Shown one piece after another: positions 38,064-47,800 of a DNA stretch of 64,000 nt. The stretch covers positions 1 to 64,000 of the forward strand of contig NZ_NESK01000022.1 of assembly GCF_003063415.1 (NCBI RefSeq), read 5' to 3'. The notes beneath the pieces are model-generated. The model searched no databases. It was not told the DNA's origin and was given only the letters and a program-made list of their open reading frames with translations. Position 1 is the stretch's first letter. Every line of letters begins with the position of its first letter. The translations under genes were made by a program, and so were the position numbers. The DNA comes from Limnohabitans sp. 2KL-17 (GTDB lineage Bacteria; Pseudomonadota; Gammaproteobacteria; Burkholderiales; Burkholderiaceae_C).

Positions 38064-39698
38064 ATGCTGCGCACTTTGACCCGACCTTTGTCGCGTCTTT
38101 CCTCACTGGTTTACGCCTTGTTGGCTTTGGCATTGGCCTTGCCGGTTCTGGCTGTGCTGGGCTCATGGCTGCAGTGGAGCGGCCAAAGCGCAGACATCTT
38201 GCAGGAAATGGGCCACACCGTGCTGCCCGATTACGCCCTGACCACGCTGGGTTTGTGCCTCATGGTGGCGGTTGGCGTGACGGTCTTGGGCTTGGCCACT
38301 GCCGTGCTGGTCACGTTGTTTGATTTTCCGGGGCGAGGCATTTTTGAGTGGCTGCTGCTTTTGCCACTGGCCATGCCGGCTTATGTGGTGGCCTATGCCT
38401 ACACCGATTTTTTGCAGTTCAGCGGGCCCTTGCAGGTGGCTTTGCGCGAAGGGCTGGGCTTGCAAGGTCGCTTGTGGCCGGATGTGCGCAGTGTCTGGGG
38501 GGCGGCGCTGGTGTTCACCCTGTCGCTCTACCCCTATGTGTATTTGCTGGCCCGAACCGCTTTGGTGGAAAGGGCAGCTGGCCTGATGGAGGCAGCCCGG
38601 CTGTTGGGCGCACCGCTTTCCCGCCGCATTCGAGAAATCGCCTTGCCACTGGCCCGCCCGGCTGTTGCGGCTGGCGTGGCTTTGGCGCTGATGGAAACAC
38701 TGGCCGACTTTGGTGTGTCCAGTTATTTCGGCATCCAGACTTTCACGGCGGGCATTTACAAAGCCTGGCTGTCCATGGATAACCGCATCGCTGCGGCTCA
38801 ACTCGCCACGGTTTTGCTGGCTGTCGTGGTGGTGTTGCTTCAGCTGGAGCAGCGCGCGCAAAAGCGCCTGCGCTTCAATCAAAGTCGTGGTTCGCGCCAA
38901 AGCTCTGCCGAGGCACAACCCGTAGCGTTGCGTGGCGCTCACCGCTGGATGGCATGGGGTGTTTGCAGTGTGCCCGTGCTGCTGGGTTTTGTGCTGCCGG
39001 TGCTCATCATGTTGCGGGCTTTGGCAGGCGAGACCACCGAGCTGCCCTGGGAGCGCTTTGGACAATGGGCCTTCACCAGCTTGCGCCTTGGGGCGGTGAC
39101 CGCTTTGCTGGCTGTGGGGGTGGCGCTGGCGCTGGCCTTCAGCGTGCGTACCCGGGACGACCGCATCAGCCAGGGTGCCATCCAACTGGTGGGTCTGGGT
39201 TACGCCATTCCTGGCGCGGTGGTGGTGGTGGGCTTGTTGTTGCCTGTCGGCTGGATTCAGCAGACTTGGCCAGAATCATCTGCAGGGGCTTGGATCACAG
39301 CCACTTCATTGGGACTGGTCTGGGCCTATTTGGTGCGATTTTGCGCTGTGGCGTTGCAGTCCGTTCAAAGCGGCTATGCCCGCATTCCGGTCAGTCTGGA
39401 CGATTCCGCCCGCATGCTGGGCGTTACCGGTTGGGGCCTGATGCGCCGTGTGCACGCCCCCTTGCTCCAGCGCACCACCCTGGCCGCCATGCTGCTGGTG
39501 TTTGTCGACGTGATGAAAGAGTTGCCCGCCACGATGGTGCTGCGCCCATTCAACAGCGACACACTGGCGGTGGTGGCCTACCAACTGGCGCGCGACGAGC
39601 GACTGGGGGAGGCGGCTTTGCCATCACTGGCCTTGGTGCTGGTGGGCTTGATCCCGGTGATTTTGCTCAGCCGGACCTTGCGTCAACCGGCATCCTGA
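38064..39698 (+). CDS. Ferric-type ABC transporter permease (FbpB-like, fused double permease)
   Basis: A 544-aa membrane protein with about twelve helices and two permease halves, each with an EAA-type loop (EAARLLGAPLSRRIREIALP and DDSARMLGVTGWGLMRRVHAP). This layout is typical of FbpB/FutB/SfuB iron importers. A start further upstream is possible, but AGAGG lies before this ATG. TACAAT at 38030 could be the -10 of its promoter. Confidence 0.85.
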   Translation: MLRTLTRPLSRLSSLVYALLALALALPVLAVLGSWLQWSGQSADILQEMGHTVLPDYALTTLGLCLMVAVGVTVLGLATAVLVTLFDFPGRGIFEWLLLLPLAMPAYVVAYAYTDFLQFSGPLQVALREGLGLQGRLWPDVRSVWGAALVFTLSLYPYVYLLARTALVERAAGLMEAARLLGAPLSRRIREIALPLARPAVAAGVALALMETLADFGVSSYFGIQTFTAGIYKAWLSMDNRIAAAQLATVLLAVVVVLLQLEQRAQKRLRFNQSRGSRQSSAEAQPVALRGAHRWMAWGVCSVPVLLGFVLPVLIMLRALAGETTELPWERFGQWAFTSLRLGAVTALLAVGVALALAFSVRTRDDRISQGAIQLVGLGYAIPGAVVVVGLLLPVGWIQQTWPESSAGAWITATSLGLVWAYLVRFCAVALQSVQSGYARIPVSLDDSARMLGVTGWGLMRRVHAPLLQRTTLAAMLLVFVDVMKELPATMVLRPFNSDTLAVVAYQLARDERLGEAALPSLALVLVGLIPVILLSRTLRQPAS

Positions 39699-39744
39699 AA
39701 GCCCGCCCTGGTGGCAGGGGACAGACAAGATAGGGGGCGCGGAT

Positions 39745-40683
39745 TCAGTCTGGCTTTTTGTCGTACAGAGATTGCTCTTCGATGATCTGCCGAACGATGG
39801 CTTGTGCGTGGTCTTCGGTTAGGCTGAATTCCCGGCGCAAGTGTTCGATGGTTCGCTGCTCCTGGGCGCGCATGCGCCCGTCTTTGAGGACTTCTTCCAC
39901 CTCGGTGGTGAATTCAATTTCCTGGGTCCGCACGCGCGTGGCAAAGGCCGATGCCACGATACCGGTCAGCAAAGCCACCGTGAAAACCCCCGACAGTGCG
40001 GTGACGGCCCCGATCACTTTTCCCCAGGCCGAGATGGGCGTGACATCGCCGTAGCCCACTGTGGTGATGGTGATGATGGCCCACCACATGGCATCAGGGA
40101 TGGTGCCGAATTTTTCGGGCTGCAAGTCGTGTTCTGCGAAATACATCAGGCATGAGGTGATGAGGATCGACAAAGCCAGCAGGTAAAGCGCCGAGATGAA
40201 AGCGTCTCTTTCTGCATAGATGGAGGCAATCAGATCCTCCAGCGCTGTCGAGTAATGCGACAACTTCAAAATGCGCATGACCCGGATGACACGCAAAAAG
40301 CGCAAATCCAGTCCGGGTACCAAGGACTGCAAAAAGAAGGGCAAGATCGCCAGCAAGTCCACCAAGCCGTGAAAGCTCAACATGTAGCCCAGGCGGCGGC
40401 GATTCGCACTGGACTGCGCGCTTTTTTTCATTTCGGCTGCCGTCCAGATGCGCAGCAGGTATTCCACACTGAAAAACAACACCGAAAACGAATCAAACAG
40501 TGCCAAAGCCCGGCCGTATTGCTGCTCGATCGAGGGCACCGATTCCAGAACCACAGCCACGATGTTGAGCAAGACCACCAAGGTCAGAACCCATGAAAAA
40601 ACCCAAGCGGTTTTCTTGTCTTTGTGGCTTTTGAGTTCGAGGATCAGGAACAGCCTGTGTCTCAGTGGATGGTGCGCATTCAT
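39745..40683 (-). CDS. Voltage-gated potassium channel, six-helix type
   Basis: A 312-aa channel subunit with the selectivity filter TVGYGD and an S4-like helix with spaced arginines (FLRVIRVMRILKL). It thus has the S1-S6 order of Kv-type bacterial channels. The cytoplasmic tail (EVLKDGRMRAQEQRTIEHL) is charged and may form a coiled coil. Substrate selectivity follows from the filter; gating by voltage is inferred from S4. Confidence 0.88.
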   Translation of the reverse strand: MNAHHPLRHRLFLILELKSHKDKKTAWVFSWVLTLVVLLNIVAVVLESVPSIEQQYGRALALFDSFSVLFFSVEYLLRIWTAAEMKKSAQSSANRRRLGYMLSFHGLVDLLAILPFFLQSLVPGLDLRFLRVIRVMRILKLSHYSTALEDLIASIYAERDAFISALYLLALSILITSCLMYFAEHDLQPEKFGTIPDAMWWAIITITTVGYGDVTPISAWGKVIGAVTALSGVFTVALLTGIVASAFATRVRTQEIEFTTEVEEVLKDGRMRAQEQRTIEHLRREFSLTEDHAQAIVRQIIEEQSLYDKKPD

Positions 40684-40716
40684 GTGCGCATCTTAGACAG
40701 GAATGGTGGGCAGCTT

Positions 40717-42231
40717 TTACATTTTTCCGGTCTTGAGGTAGCGGCTGTGCCAGCTCAATGACTCGTCCAGCAGGTGCGGCGTGTGTTTGCCCGCACCGCT
40801 TTGCCAGGCTCGTTCCATGTAGTCCAGCAATTGCGGGCGAAACGAAGGGTGAGCGCAACGCGCTACGATTTGCCTGGCCCGTTGTGTCGGAGCCAAACCG
40901 CGCAGGTCGGCCAAGCCTTGCTCAGTCACGATGACCTGCACATCGTGCTCGGTGTGGTCGTGGTGCGACACCATGGGCACGATGCACGAGATCTTGCCGC
41001 CCTTGGCCACTGAGGGACTCATGAAAAAAGACAGGTAGGCATTGCGCGCAAAGTCGCCCGATCCGCCGATGCCGTTCATGATGCTGGAGCCCATGATGTG
41101 GGTGGAGTTCACGTTGCCGTACAGGTCGGCTTCGATCATGGCGTTCATGGCAATCACGCCCAAGCGACGAACCAGCTCAGGGTGGTTGCTGATCTCTTGG
41201 GGCCGCAGCAAAATGCGCTGCCGATAAAAATCGATGTTGCCGTTGAACTCGGCCGAAGCCTCGGGGCTGAGCGACAGAGCGGTGGCCGATGCAAAAGCCA
41301 GCTTGCCCGAGCGCAGCATCTCCAGCATGCCGTCTTGCAAAACTTCGGTGTATGCGGTCAGATTTTCAAACGGTCCCTGGCTGATCCCGGCCAGCACAGC
41401 GTTGGCCGTGTTGCCCACACCCGATTGGAGCGGCAGCAATGCCTTAGGCAGTCTGCCGGCTTTTACTTCGTGCGTCAGAAAGTCCAGGATGTGCGCCGCG
41501 ATTTTGGCCGACACCTCGCTGGGCGCGTCAAACGCCGAATTGCGGTCAGGCTGGTCGGTGACGACCACTGCGATCACTTTGGTGGGGTCGCACTTGAGGT
41601 AGGGCGAACCGATGCGGTCACTGGCCCTGACCAGCGGGATGGGCAGTCGGTGCGGCGGCAAATGGGTGCCCTCGTAGATGTCGTGCATGCCTTCAAGCGC
41701 GGGGTTTTGGTGCAGGTTGACTTCCAGAATGATCTTGTCGGCCTGGTCCAGCCATGTCTTGTTGTTGCCCACCGAGGTGGAAGGAATCAATCGGCCATCG
41801 GGCAAGATGCCCACCACCTCGACCACGGCCACATCCAGTTTGCCCAGAAAGCCAAACCACGCCGCCTGTGCCACATGCGACAAGTGCATGTCGGTGTAGA
41901 GCATTTGCCCGGCGTTGATCAGCTTGCGGCAGGTGGGGTCTGACTGGTAGGGCAGCCGCATCTCGATGCCCCGTGCCTGGGCCAGAGCACCGTCCAGCTC
42001 GGGTGCGGTGGAGGCGCCGGTCCACAAACCAATGCGCGCATCCGTTTGACCTGCTGCGTGCAGGGCGGCCAGCCTGGCTGCCAGGGCTTGTGGCACCGCT
42101 TTGGGGTAACCGGCCCCGGTAAAACCGCTCATGCCCACGTTGGCGCCCACCGGAATCAACTCGGCGGCCTGTTCTGCGGTCATCACCTTGGCATGCAATG
42201 TGGCGTTCTGGATGCGGGCGGCGAGTGGCAT
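40717..42231 (-). CDS. Acetyl-CoA hydrolase / succinyl-CoA:acetate CoA-transferase
   Basis: A 504-aa class I CoA-transferase of the Cat1/AarC/ScpC group. It has GVGNTANAVLAG (CoA-binding glycine motif), the likely catalytic glutamate in YTEVLQDGML, and the long signature starting MGSSIMNGIGGSGDFARNAY. It probably recycles acetyl-CoA, succinyl-CoA or propionyl-CoA with acetate; which donor is used cannot be decided. A strongly structured leader lies just upstream. Confidence 0.88.
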   Translation of the reverse strand: MPLAARIQNATLHAKVMTAEQAAELIPVGANVGMSGFTGAGYPKAVPQALAARLAALHAAGQTDARIGLWTGASTAPELDGALAQARGIEMRLPYQSDPTCRKLINAGQMLYTDMHLSHVAQAAWFGFLGKLDVAVVEVVGILPDGRLIPSTSVGNNKTWLDQADKIILEVNLHQNPALEGMHDIYEGTHLPPHRLPIPLVRASDRIGSPYLKCDPTKVIAVVVTDQPDRNSAFDAPSEVSAKIAAHILDFLTHEVKAGRLPKALLPLQSGVGNTANAVLAGISQGPFENLTAYTEVLQDGMLEMLRSGKLAFASATALSLSPEASAEFNGNIDFYRQRILLRPQEISNHPELVRRLGVIAMNAMIEADLYGNVNSTHIMGSSIMNGIGGSGDFARNAYLSFFMSPSVAKGGKISCIVPMVSHHDHTEHDVQVIVTEQGLADLRGLAPTQRARQIVARCAHPSFRPQLLDYMERAWQSGAGKHTPHLLDESLSWHSRYLKTGKM

Positions 42232-42261
42232 GGGGGATTTTCAGGGAGAAAACCGATCAAT

Positions 42262-42310
42262 ATGCCCCGCTGAATTGATCTTGTCTTTGCGCCAAGACAG
42301 CCCGGGGCAT
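42262..42310 (-). promoter_or_regulatory. Nested inverted repeats in the CoA-transferase leader
   Basis: ATGCCCCG (42262-42269) and CGGGGCAT (42303-42310) form a perfect 8-bp outer stem. Inside it TGTCTT (42282-42287) pairs with AAGACA (42294-42299) around a six-base loop. The structure would sit about 30 bases before the CoA-transferase start codon on its mRNA. It may be an RNA element or an operator; no known riboswitch class is recognised. Confidence 0.35.
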
Positions 42311-42398
42311 TAATTTTCACAGACCAACTTCATCAGCGTTTTCTAATATATTGGGGTTCAGGCCCAACCAGTTCAACGCATTCACAAGGACGGTTTTC

Positions 42399-43283
42399 AT
42401 GCACAAGCCCGACCCAACACCTGTCAAGCCCGTGGTTCATGGCATTTTTGACCCCGGCACCTGGACGGTGACCTATGTGGTCCATGCCCAAGAGGGCACC
42501 GCCTGCGCCATCATCGATTCGGTGCTCGACTACGACCCCAAGTCGGGCCGCACTTGCACATCCTGCGCAGACAAAGTGGTGGACTATGTGCTTGCTCATG
42601 GTCTGCAGGTGGCCTGGATTTTGGAAACCCACGCCCACGCCGACCACCTGAGCGCGGCCCCCTACCTGAAAGCCCGCTTGGGTGGCAAAACGGCCATTGG
42701 TGCCAACATCACGGCAGTGCAAAAAGTCTTTAAGGGCATCTTCAATCTGGCGCCTGACTTTGCGGTCGATGGCCGCCAGTTTGACCATTTGATCGCCGAT
42801 GGTGAAAGCCTGGATTTGGGCAACTTGCGCATCCAGACTTTGTCGGTGCCTGGTCATACCCCGGCCTGCATGGCCTACCAGGTGGGTGACGCGGTGTTTG
42901 TGGGTGATACCTTATTCATGCCCGATGTCGGCTCGGCGCGTTGCGATTTTCCGGGCGGTGATGCAAAAACCTTGTATGCCTCGGTGCACAAAATTTTGAG
43001 CCTGCCACCCGAAACCCGCTTGTACATGTGTCACGACTACCCGCCTGAGGGCCGCGCTGTCCAGTTTGAAAGCACGGTCGCCGAGCAGCGCACTGCCAAT
43101 ATTCACCTGAAAGACGGCATCGGCGAAGCCGATTTTGTGAGCATGCGCTCCACCCGGGATGCGACTTTGGCCATGCCTGTGCTGATCTTGCCCGCAGTGC
43201 AGATCAACATCAGAGCAGGCGAGTTGCCACCGCCTGAGGCCAATGGCGTGTCTTACCTCAAGATTCCCCTGAATATGCTCTAA
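42399..43283 (+). CDS. Metallo-beta-lactamase fold hydrolase, Blh / persulfide-dioxygenase-like
   Basis: A 294-aa MBL-fold protein with metal motif THAHADHLSA, a further histidine in VPGHTPACMAYQ and aspartate in GDTLFMPDVG. The stretch GSARCDFPGGDA resembles Blh proteins of bigR operons and is related to ETHE1 persulfide dioxygenases. Those enzymes remove reactive sulfur species. An AAGGA ribosome site precedes the chosen ATG. The ArsR gene next door supports a sulfur-stress role, by inference. Confidence 0.78.
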   Translation: MHKPDPTPVKPVVHGIFDPGTWTVTYVVHAQEGTACAIIDSVLDYDPKSGRTCTSCADKVVDYVLAHGLQVAWILETHAHADHLSAAPYLKARLGGKTAIGANITAVQKVFKGIFNLAPDFAVDGRQFDHLIADGESLDLGNLRIQTLSVPGHTPACMAYQVGDAVFVGDTLFMPDVGSARCDFPGGDAKTLYASVHKILSLPPETRLYMCHDYPPEGRAVQFESTVAEQRTANIHLKDGIGEADFVSMRSTRDATLAMPVLILPAVQINIRAGELPPPEANGVSYLKIPLNML

Positions 43284-43389
43284 GCAAACCCGTGTGCGGA
43301 TAACCGCAAACAGCGAAAACTAACCATGACCCAAGGTCTGGTGGTTCAGCGCACCGACCTGCTGCCCCCCTCAAATTAGGCTGACACGC

Positions 43390-43728
43390 TCAAGGCAGTG
43401 TTTTGAAAGCAGCGCGGCGTTCGGCGGACTTTTCCATCTGGCGGGCGATGTTGCCGCAGACCAGGTCGCACAGCTCAAAGATCGAAGGGTCGGCGATGCG
43501 GAAGTAAGCGCTGGTGCCACGGCTTTCCCGCTCGACCAGCCCGTGCTGGGTCATCAAGGCCAGGTGCCGGGACACGTTGGCCGCGGTGAAGCCGCACAGC
43601 TGGGCCAGCTCGCCCACATTACGTTCGCCGGATCGCAGGATGTTGAGTATTTGCAGTCGCGTGGGTTCGGCCAGTGCCTGGAAATAGGAAGCGACCTCTG
43701 CCAATGCTTCATCGGGTAATTGTTTCAT
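43390..43728 (-). CDS. ArsR-family transcriptional repressor
   Basis: A 112-aa winged-helix repressor with ALAEPTRLQILNILRSGERNVGEL and the recognition helix region GFTAANVSRHLALM. It has three cysteines (about 45, 87 and 91). The first lies just before the recognition helix and the others in the last helix, so thiol or metal sensing is possible. It is divergent from the RND operon and probably represses it. It resembles the YgaV/BigR/SqrR group in context more than in proven residues. Confidence 0.85.
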   Translation of the reverse strand: MKQLPDEALAEVASYFQALAEPTRLQILNILRSGERNVGELAQLCGFTAANVSRHLALMTQHGLVERESRGTSAYFRIADPSIFELCDLVCGNIARQMEKSAERRAAFKTLP

Positions 43729-43767
43729 GGGGGTCCTGTCTTTTCGGCTGTTCGACTGTTTTCATTG

Positions 43768-43796
43768 TATCATTCGTTAATTTATCAATCAGTTAA
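43768..43796 (+). promoter_or_regulatory. Direct repeats between arsR and the RND operon
   Basis: TATCATTCGTTAA (43768-43780) is followed 15 bases later by TATCAATCAGTTAA (43783-43796), a near-identical tandem copy in an AT-rich stretch. ATTTA and TAAAT across 43780-43798 also form a short inverted repeat. This is the natural place for the ArsR operator controlling both divergent promoters; binding is inferred. Confidence 0.45.
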
Positions 43797-43824
43797 ATAA
43801 GCAAATAACGATGTTAGGCAAAAA

Positions 43825-44886
43825 ATGACAATGCGAATTACCCTGCTGACCCTGGCCACTTTGGCATCACTTTGCTTTCATGCCACTGCTTTGGCTGCTG
43901 ATGCGGCACCTTTGAAGGTGATCACAGTGCAGCTTGGGGGCATGGTTCAGGGTGAAACCAGCCTGGACGGCGTGGTGGAGGCTGTTCGCCAAACCACCTT
44001 GTCCACCCAAGTGGCCGGTGCGGTGGTGGCTTTGCATGTCAAAGCGGGTGATCGCGTCAAGGCAGGGCAAGAACTCTTGCGCATCGATGCCCGCGCGGCA
44101 CAGCAAAACGTGGTCGGCTCGAGTGCACAGGTCGATGCAGCGCAAGCCAACCTGGTGGTGGCCGGCAAGGAGTTGGAGCGTCAAAAACAATTGCTGCAAA
44201 AGCAATACATCAGCCAGGCCGCCTTCGACCGTGCACAAGCCCAATGGGATGCCGCCCAGTCTCAGGTGAAGGCTTTGCAAGCGCAAACCCAGGTGGCACA
44301 AACACAATCGGGTTTTTTTGTGGTGAATGCACCCTACGCCGGTGTGGTGAGCGATTTGCAGGTGACATTGGGCGACATGGCCATGCCTGGCCGAGCCTTG
44401 TTGACCATGCACGACCCATCCGCACTGCGTGTGACGGCTGCAGTTCCCCAGGCACTGCTGGCCACGGTCACTTCACAGCAAAAGTCGATTCGTTATGAAC
44501 TCCCGGGTGTGGCGGGTCACACGAGCCCACATGAACCCAAACAGGTGCAGGTGTTGCCCGCGGTGGACCCGGTGACCCATACCGGCCAGATCCGTCTGAG
44601 CCTGCCCACAGGCATTGAAGGGCTGGCACCAGGCTTGTTTGCAAGGGTATGGCTGCAAGGTGTGATGTCGGGCAAGGCAGGTGTGGAGCGTGTGTATTTG
44701 CCCAGCACTGCCATCGTCCGACGCGCAGAGATGACAGGTGTTTACGTCCTCAATGCCCAGGGCAAGCCCGGTTTGCGCCAGGTGCGCCTGGGCCAAACCT
44801 TGGGCGATCGGGTCGAGGTGTTGAGTGGTCTGCGCAATGGCGACCAGGTGGCTGCTGAGCCGCAATTGGCTGGCGCTGCACGCTGA
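43825..44886 (+). CDS. RND efflux periplasmic adaptor (membrane fusion protein)
   Basis: A 353-aa adaptor with an N-terminal signal (ending ALAAD). It has a lipoyl-like half motif VAGAVVALHVKAGDRVKAGQ, a coiled-coil hairpin (about residues 85-140) and beta-barrel domains. It links the RND pump to the outer-membrane channel. It starts the efflux operon with a second possible ATG two codons later. Confidence 0.9.
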   Translation: MTMRITLLTLATLASLCFHATALAADAAPLKVITVQLGGMVQGETSLDGVVEAVRQTTLSTQVAGAVVALHVKAGDRVKAGQELLRIDARAAQQNVVGSSAQVDAAQANLVVAGKELERQKQLLQKQYISQAAFDRAQAQWDAAQSQVKALQAQTQVAQTQSGFFVVNAPYAGVVSDLQVTLGDMAMPGRALLTMHDPSALRVTAAVPQALLATVTSQQKSIRYELPGVAGHTSPHEPKQVQVLPAVDPVTHTGQIRLSLPTGIEGLAPGLFARVWLQGVMSGKAGVERVYLPSTAIVRRAEMTGVYVLNAQGKPGLRQVRLGQTLGDRVEVLSGLRNGDQVAAEPQLAGAAR

Positions 44887-44897
44887 AGGATCCGTTA

Positions 44898-47800
44898 ATG
44901 TCTGAATCAAAATCCTTGAGCATTTCGGGGCGCATTGCGGCCCTTTTTCAAAGCGCGCAGATCACGCCACTGTTGGCCTTGGTGGCATTGCTACTGGGTG
45001 TTTTTGCGGTGATGGTGACGCCCCGAGAGGAAGAGCCTCAGATCAATGTGACCATGGCCAATGTGCTGGTGCCGTTTCCAGGTGCTGCCGTGCGCGATGT
45101 GGAGCAGATGGTGGCCATTCCGGCCGAGCAGGTGTTGTCGAAGATCACGGGCGTGGAACACGTTATGTCGGTTTCTCGCCCCGGCATGGCCATCCTGACG
45201 GTTCAGTTCAAGGTCGGTGTGCCACGAACCGAGGCCTTGGTGCGTTTGCACGACACCCTCCGAAACAACGCCGACTGGCTGCCCAAAGGGCTGGGTGTGA
45301 TGGAGCCCTTGATCAAACCCAGGGGAGTGGACGATGTGCCCATCGTCACGCTGACACTGTTCAGCAAGAACGAGGACAGCAGTGCCTACAACCTGGAGCG
45401 CGTGGCGCACAGCATGGAGGTTGACATCAAGCGCGTCAAAGGCACGCAGGATGTGCAGACCATCGGTGGCCCGGATCGCGCCGTGCTGGTGCAGATTGAT
45501 CCCGAGCGCATGGCCGGTTTTGGCGTCACGGTGCAAGACATGCGCATGGCCTTGCAGTCCGCCAACATGGGCTTGCCAGTGGGCGAGTTGATTGTGGGCA
45601 ACAAGAGCGTTGCCATAGAGGCTGGCCCGTTTTTGTCGCAAGCCAGTGATGTGGCAGATCTGGTACTGGGCGTGCGCGAAGGCCGCCCGGTGTTCGTTAA
45701 AGATGTGGCCAAGGTCGAAGAGGGCCCTTTGCCTGCCGCACGCTACGTGACGCACGGATTGGGCAAAAAGGCGGGTGGTGGTGAATACCCCGCCGTGACT
45801 TTGACCATCACCAAAAAGCCCGGCGAAAACGCCATCGATGTGGCCAACGCCGTGATGGCGCGCGTGGCGGCATTGCGTGGCACGGTGATTCCCGACGACG
45901 TCGAAGTGGCCGAGACCCGCAACTACGGCGCCACGGCCAACGACAAGGCACAAAAGCTGATTCAAAAATTGTTGTTTGCCACGGCGTCTGTCGTGGCGTT
46001 GGTGTTCATTGCCTTGGGCAAACGCGAAGCCGCCATTGTGGGCACGGCCGTCATCCTGACTTTGACCGTCACGCTTTTTGCGTCCTGGGCCTGGGGTTTT
46101 ACACTCAACCGCGTATCGCTTTTTGCACTGATTTTTTCCATTGGTATTTTGGTGGACGATGCGATTGTGGTGGTGGAAAACATCCACCGCCACCAGCAGT
46201 TGTATCCAGAAAAAACGCTCACTGAAATCATTCCTGGTGCTGTCGATGAAATCGGTGGCCCCACGATTTTGGCCACACTCACTGTGATCGCGGCACTCTT
46301 GCCGATGGCCTTTGTGAGCGGTTTGATGGGCCCTTACATGAGCCCTATTCCGATCAACGCCAGCATGGGCATGTTGCTGTCGCTGGCGATTGCCCTGGTG
46401 GTCACACCTTGGCTGGCGCGTGCCTGGATGAAGCCATCGCAGGGTCATGCGTCTGCTGCACACGCCACGCCCAAAGGCTTGACCGCAAAACTGGGTCCCT
46501 TGTTTGAGCGGGTGTTTGAGCCGCTGCTGCACAACCAATGCGGCGGCCGAAACCGCAAATTGTTGGGCCTGGGAATTGCTGGTTTGATCGCCATCTCGCT
46601 GGTCTTGCCTGCGACCGGCTTGGTCCTCTTGAAAATGCTGCCATTCGACAATAAATCAGAGTTCCAGGTGATGGTGGACATGCCTGTGGGCACGCCCGTT
46701 GAAGACACTGCGGCTGTCCTGCGCGAACTGGGTGCGCACCTGGCCCAGCAAGCCGAGGTGACCGATTACCAGTCGTATGCCGGTACGTCCTCGCCCATCA
46801 ACTTCAACGGCTTGGTGCGTCAGTACTACCTTCGCGCTGGCGGCGAGGTGGGTGACATCCAGGTCAAGTTGGTGGAAAAGGACCAGCGCAAAGCGCAAAG
46901 TCACGCCATTGCCACACGGTTGCGCCCTGAACTGCAGGCCATTGGTCAGCGCTGGGGTGCCAACGTCAAAGTGGTGGAGATGCCGCCTGGCCCACCGGTT
47001 CTGGCGCCCATCGTGGCTGAAATTTATGGCCCTGATGCCGAAGGCAGGCGCAGCGTGGCCAAGGCCGTGCGCGCCGTCTTTGAAAAGACCGACAGCGTGG
47101 TGGACGTCGATGACAGCAGCATTGCGACTGCACCGCGCATGCTGTTGCTGGTGGACCGTCGCAAGGCGGCTGCCTTGGGTATTTCCCAGCAGGCCATCGT
47201 GACCACTTTGCGTGCGGGGCTGGCCGGTGAAGCCGCAACCTATTTGCACGATGGCAGCAAATACCCTGCAGCTGCTTTGATCCAGTTGCCCGCTGAGCGG
47301 CATGGTGATTTGTCGGCCTTGCTGCAACTGACCGTGCGTGGCGCTTCGGGCAAATTGGTGCCGATCCGCGAGCTGGTCACAATCACCGACAGTGAGCGCG
47401 AGCAGCCCGTGATCCACAAGGATTTGCTGGCCGTGAACTTTGTCACCGCCGACATGGCGGGCAAGCTGGACAGCCCGTTGTACGGCATGTTCCAGATGCG
47501 CAGCGCCATTGCAAAAATCCAGACACCCGATGGCAAGGCCTTGGGTGAGTATTTCATTGCCCAGCCTGCCGACGCTTGGCGCGGTTACGCCATCAAGTGG
47601 GATGGTGAATGGCAGATCACCTACGAGACTTTCCGCGATATGGGGGCTGCCTATGCGGTGGGTCTGGTGCTGATTTACCTGCTGGTGGTGGCCCAGTTTG
47701 GCTCTTACCTCACGCCACTGATCATCATGGCGCCGATACCATTGACCATCATCGGCGTCATGCCTGGCCACGCCTTGTTGCAGTCGCAGTACACCGCAAC

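Noticed and set aside
44991-46538. 515-codon open frame opposite the RND pump, and a similar one at 46656-48119
   Set aside because: Both are shadows of the RND gene, with histidine-rich nonsense translation.
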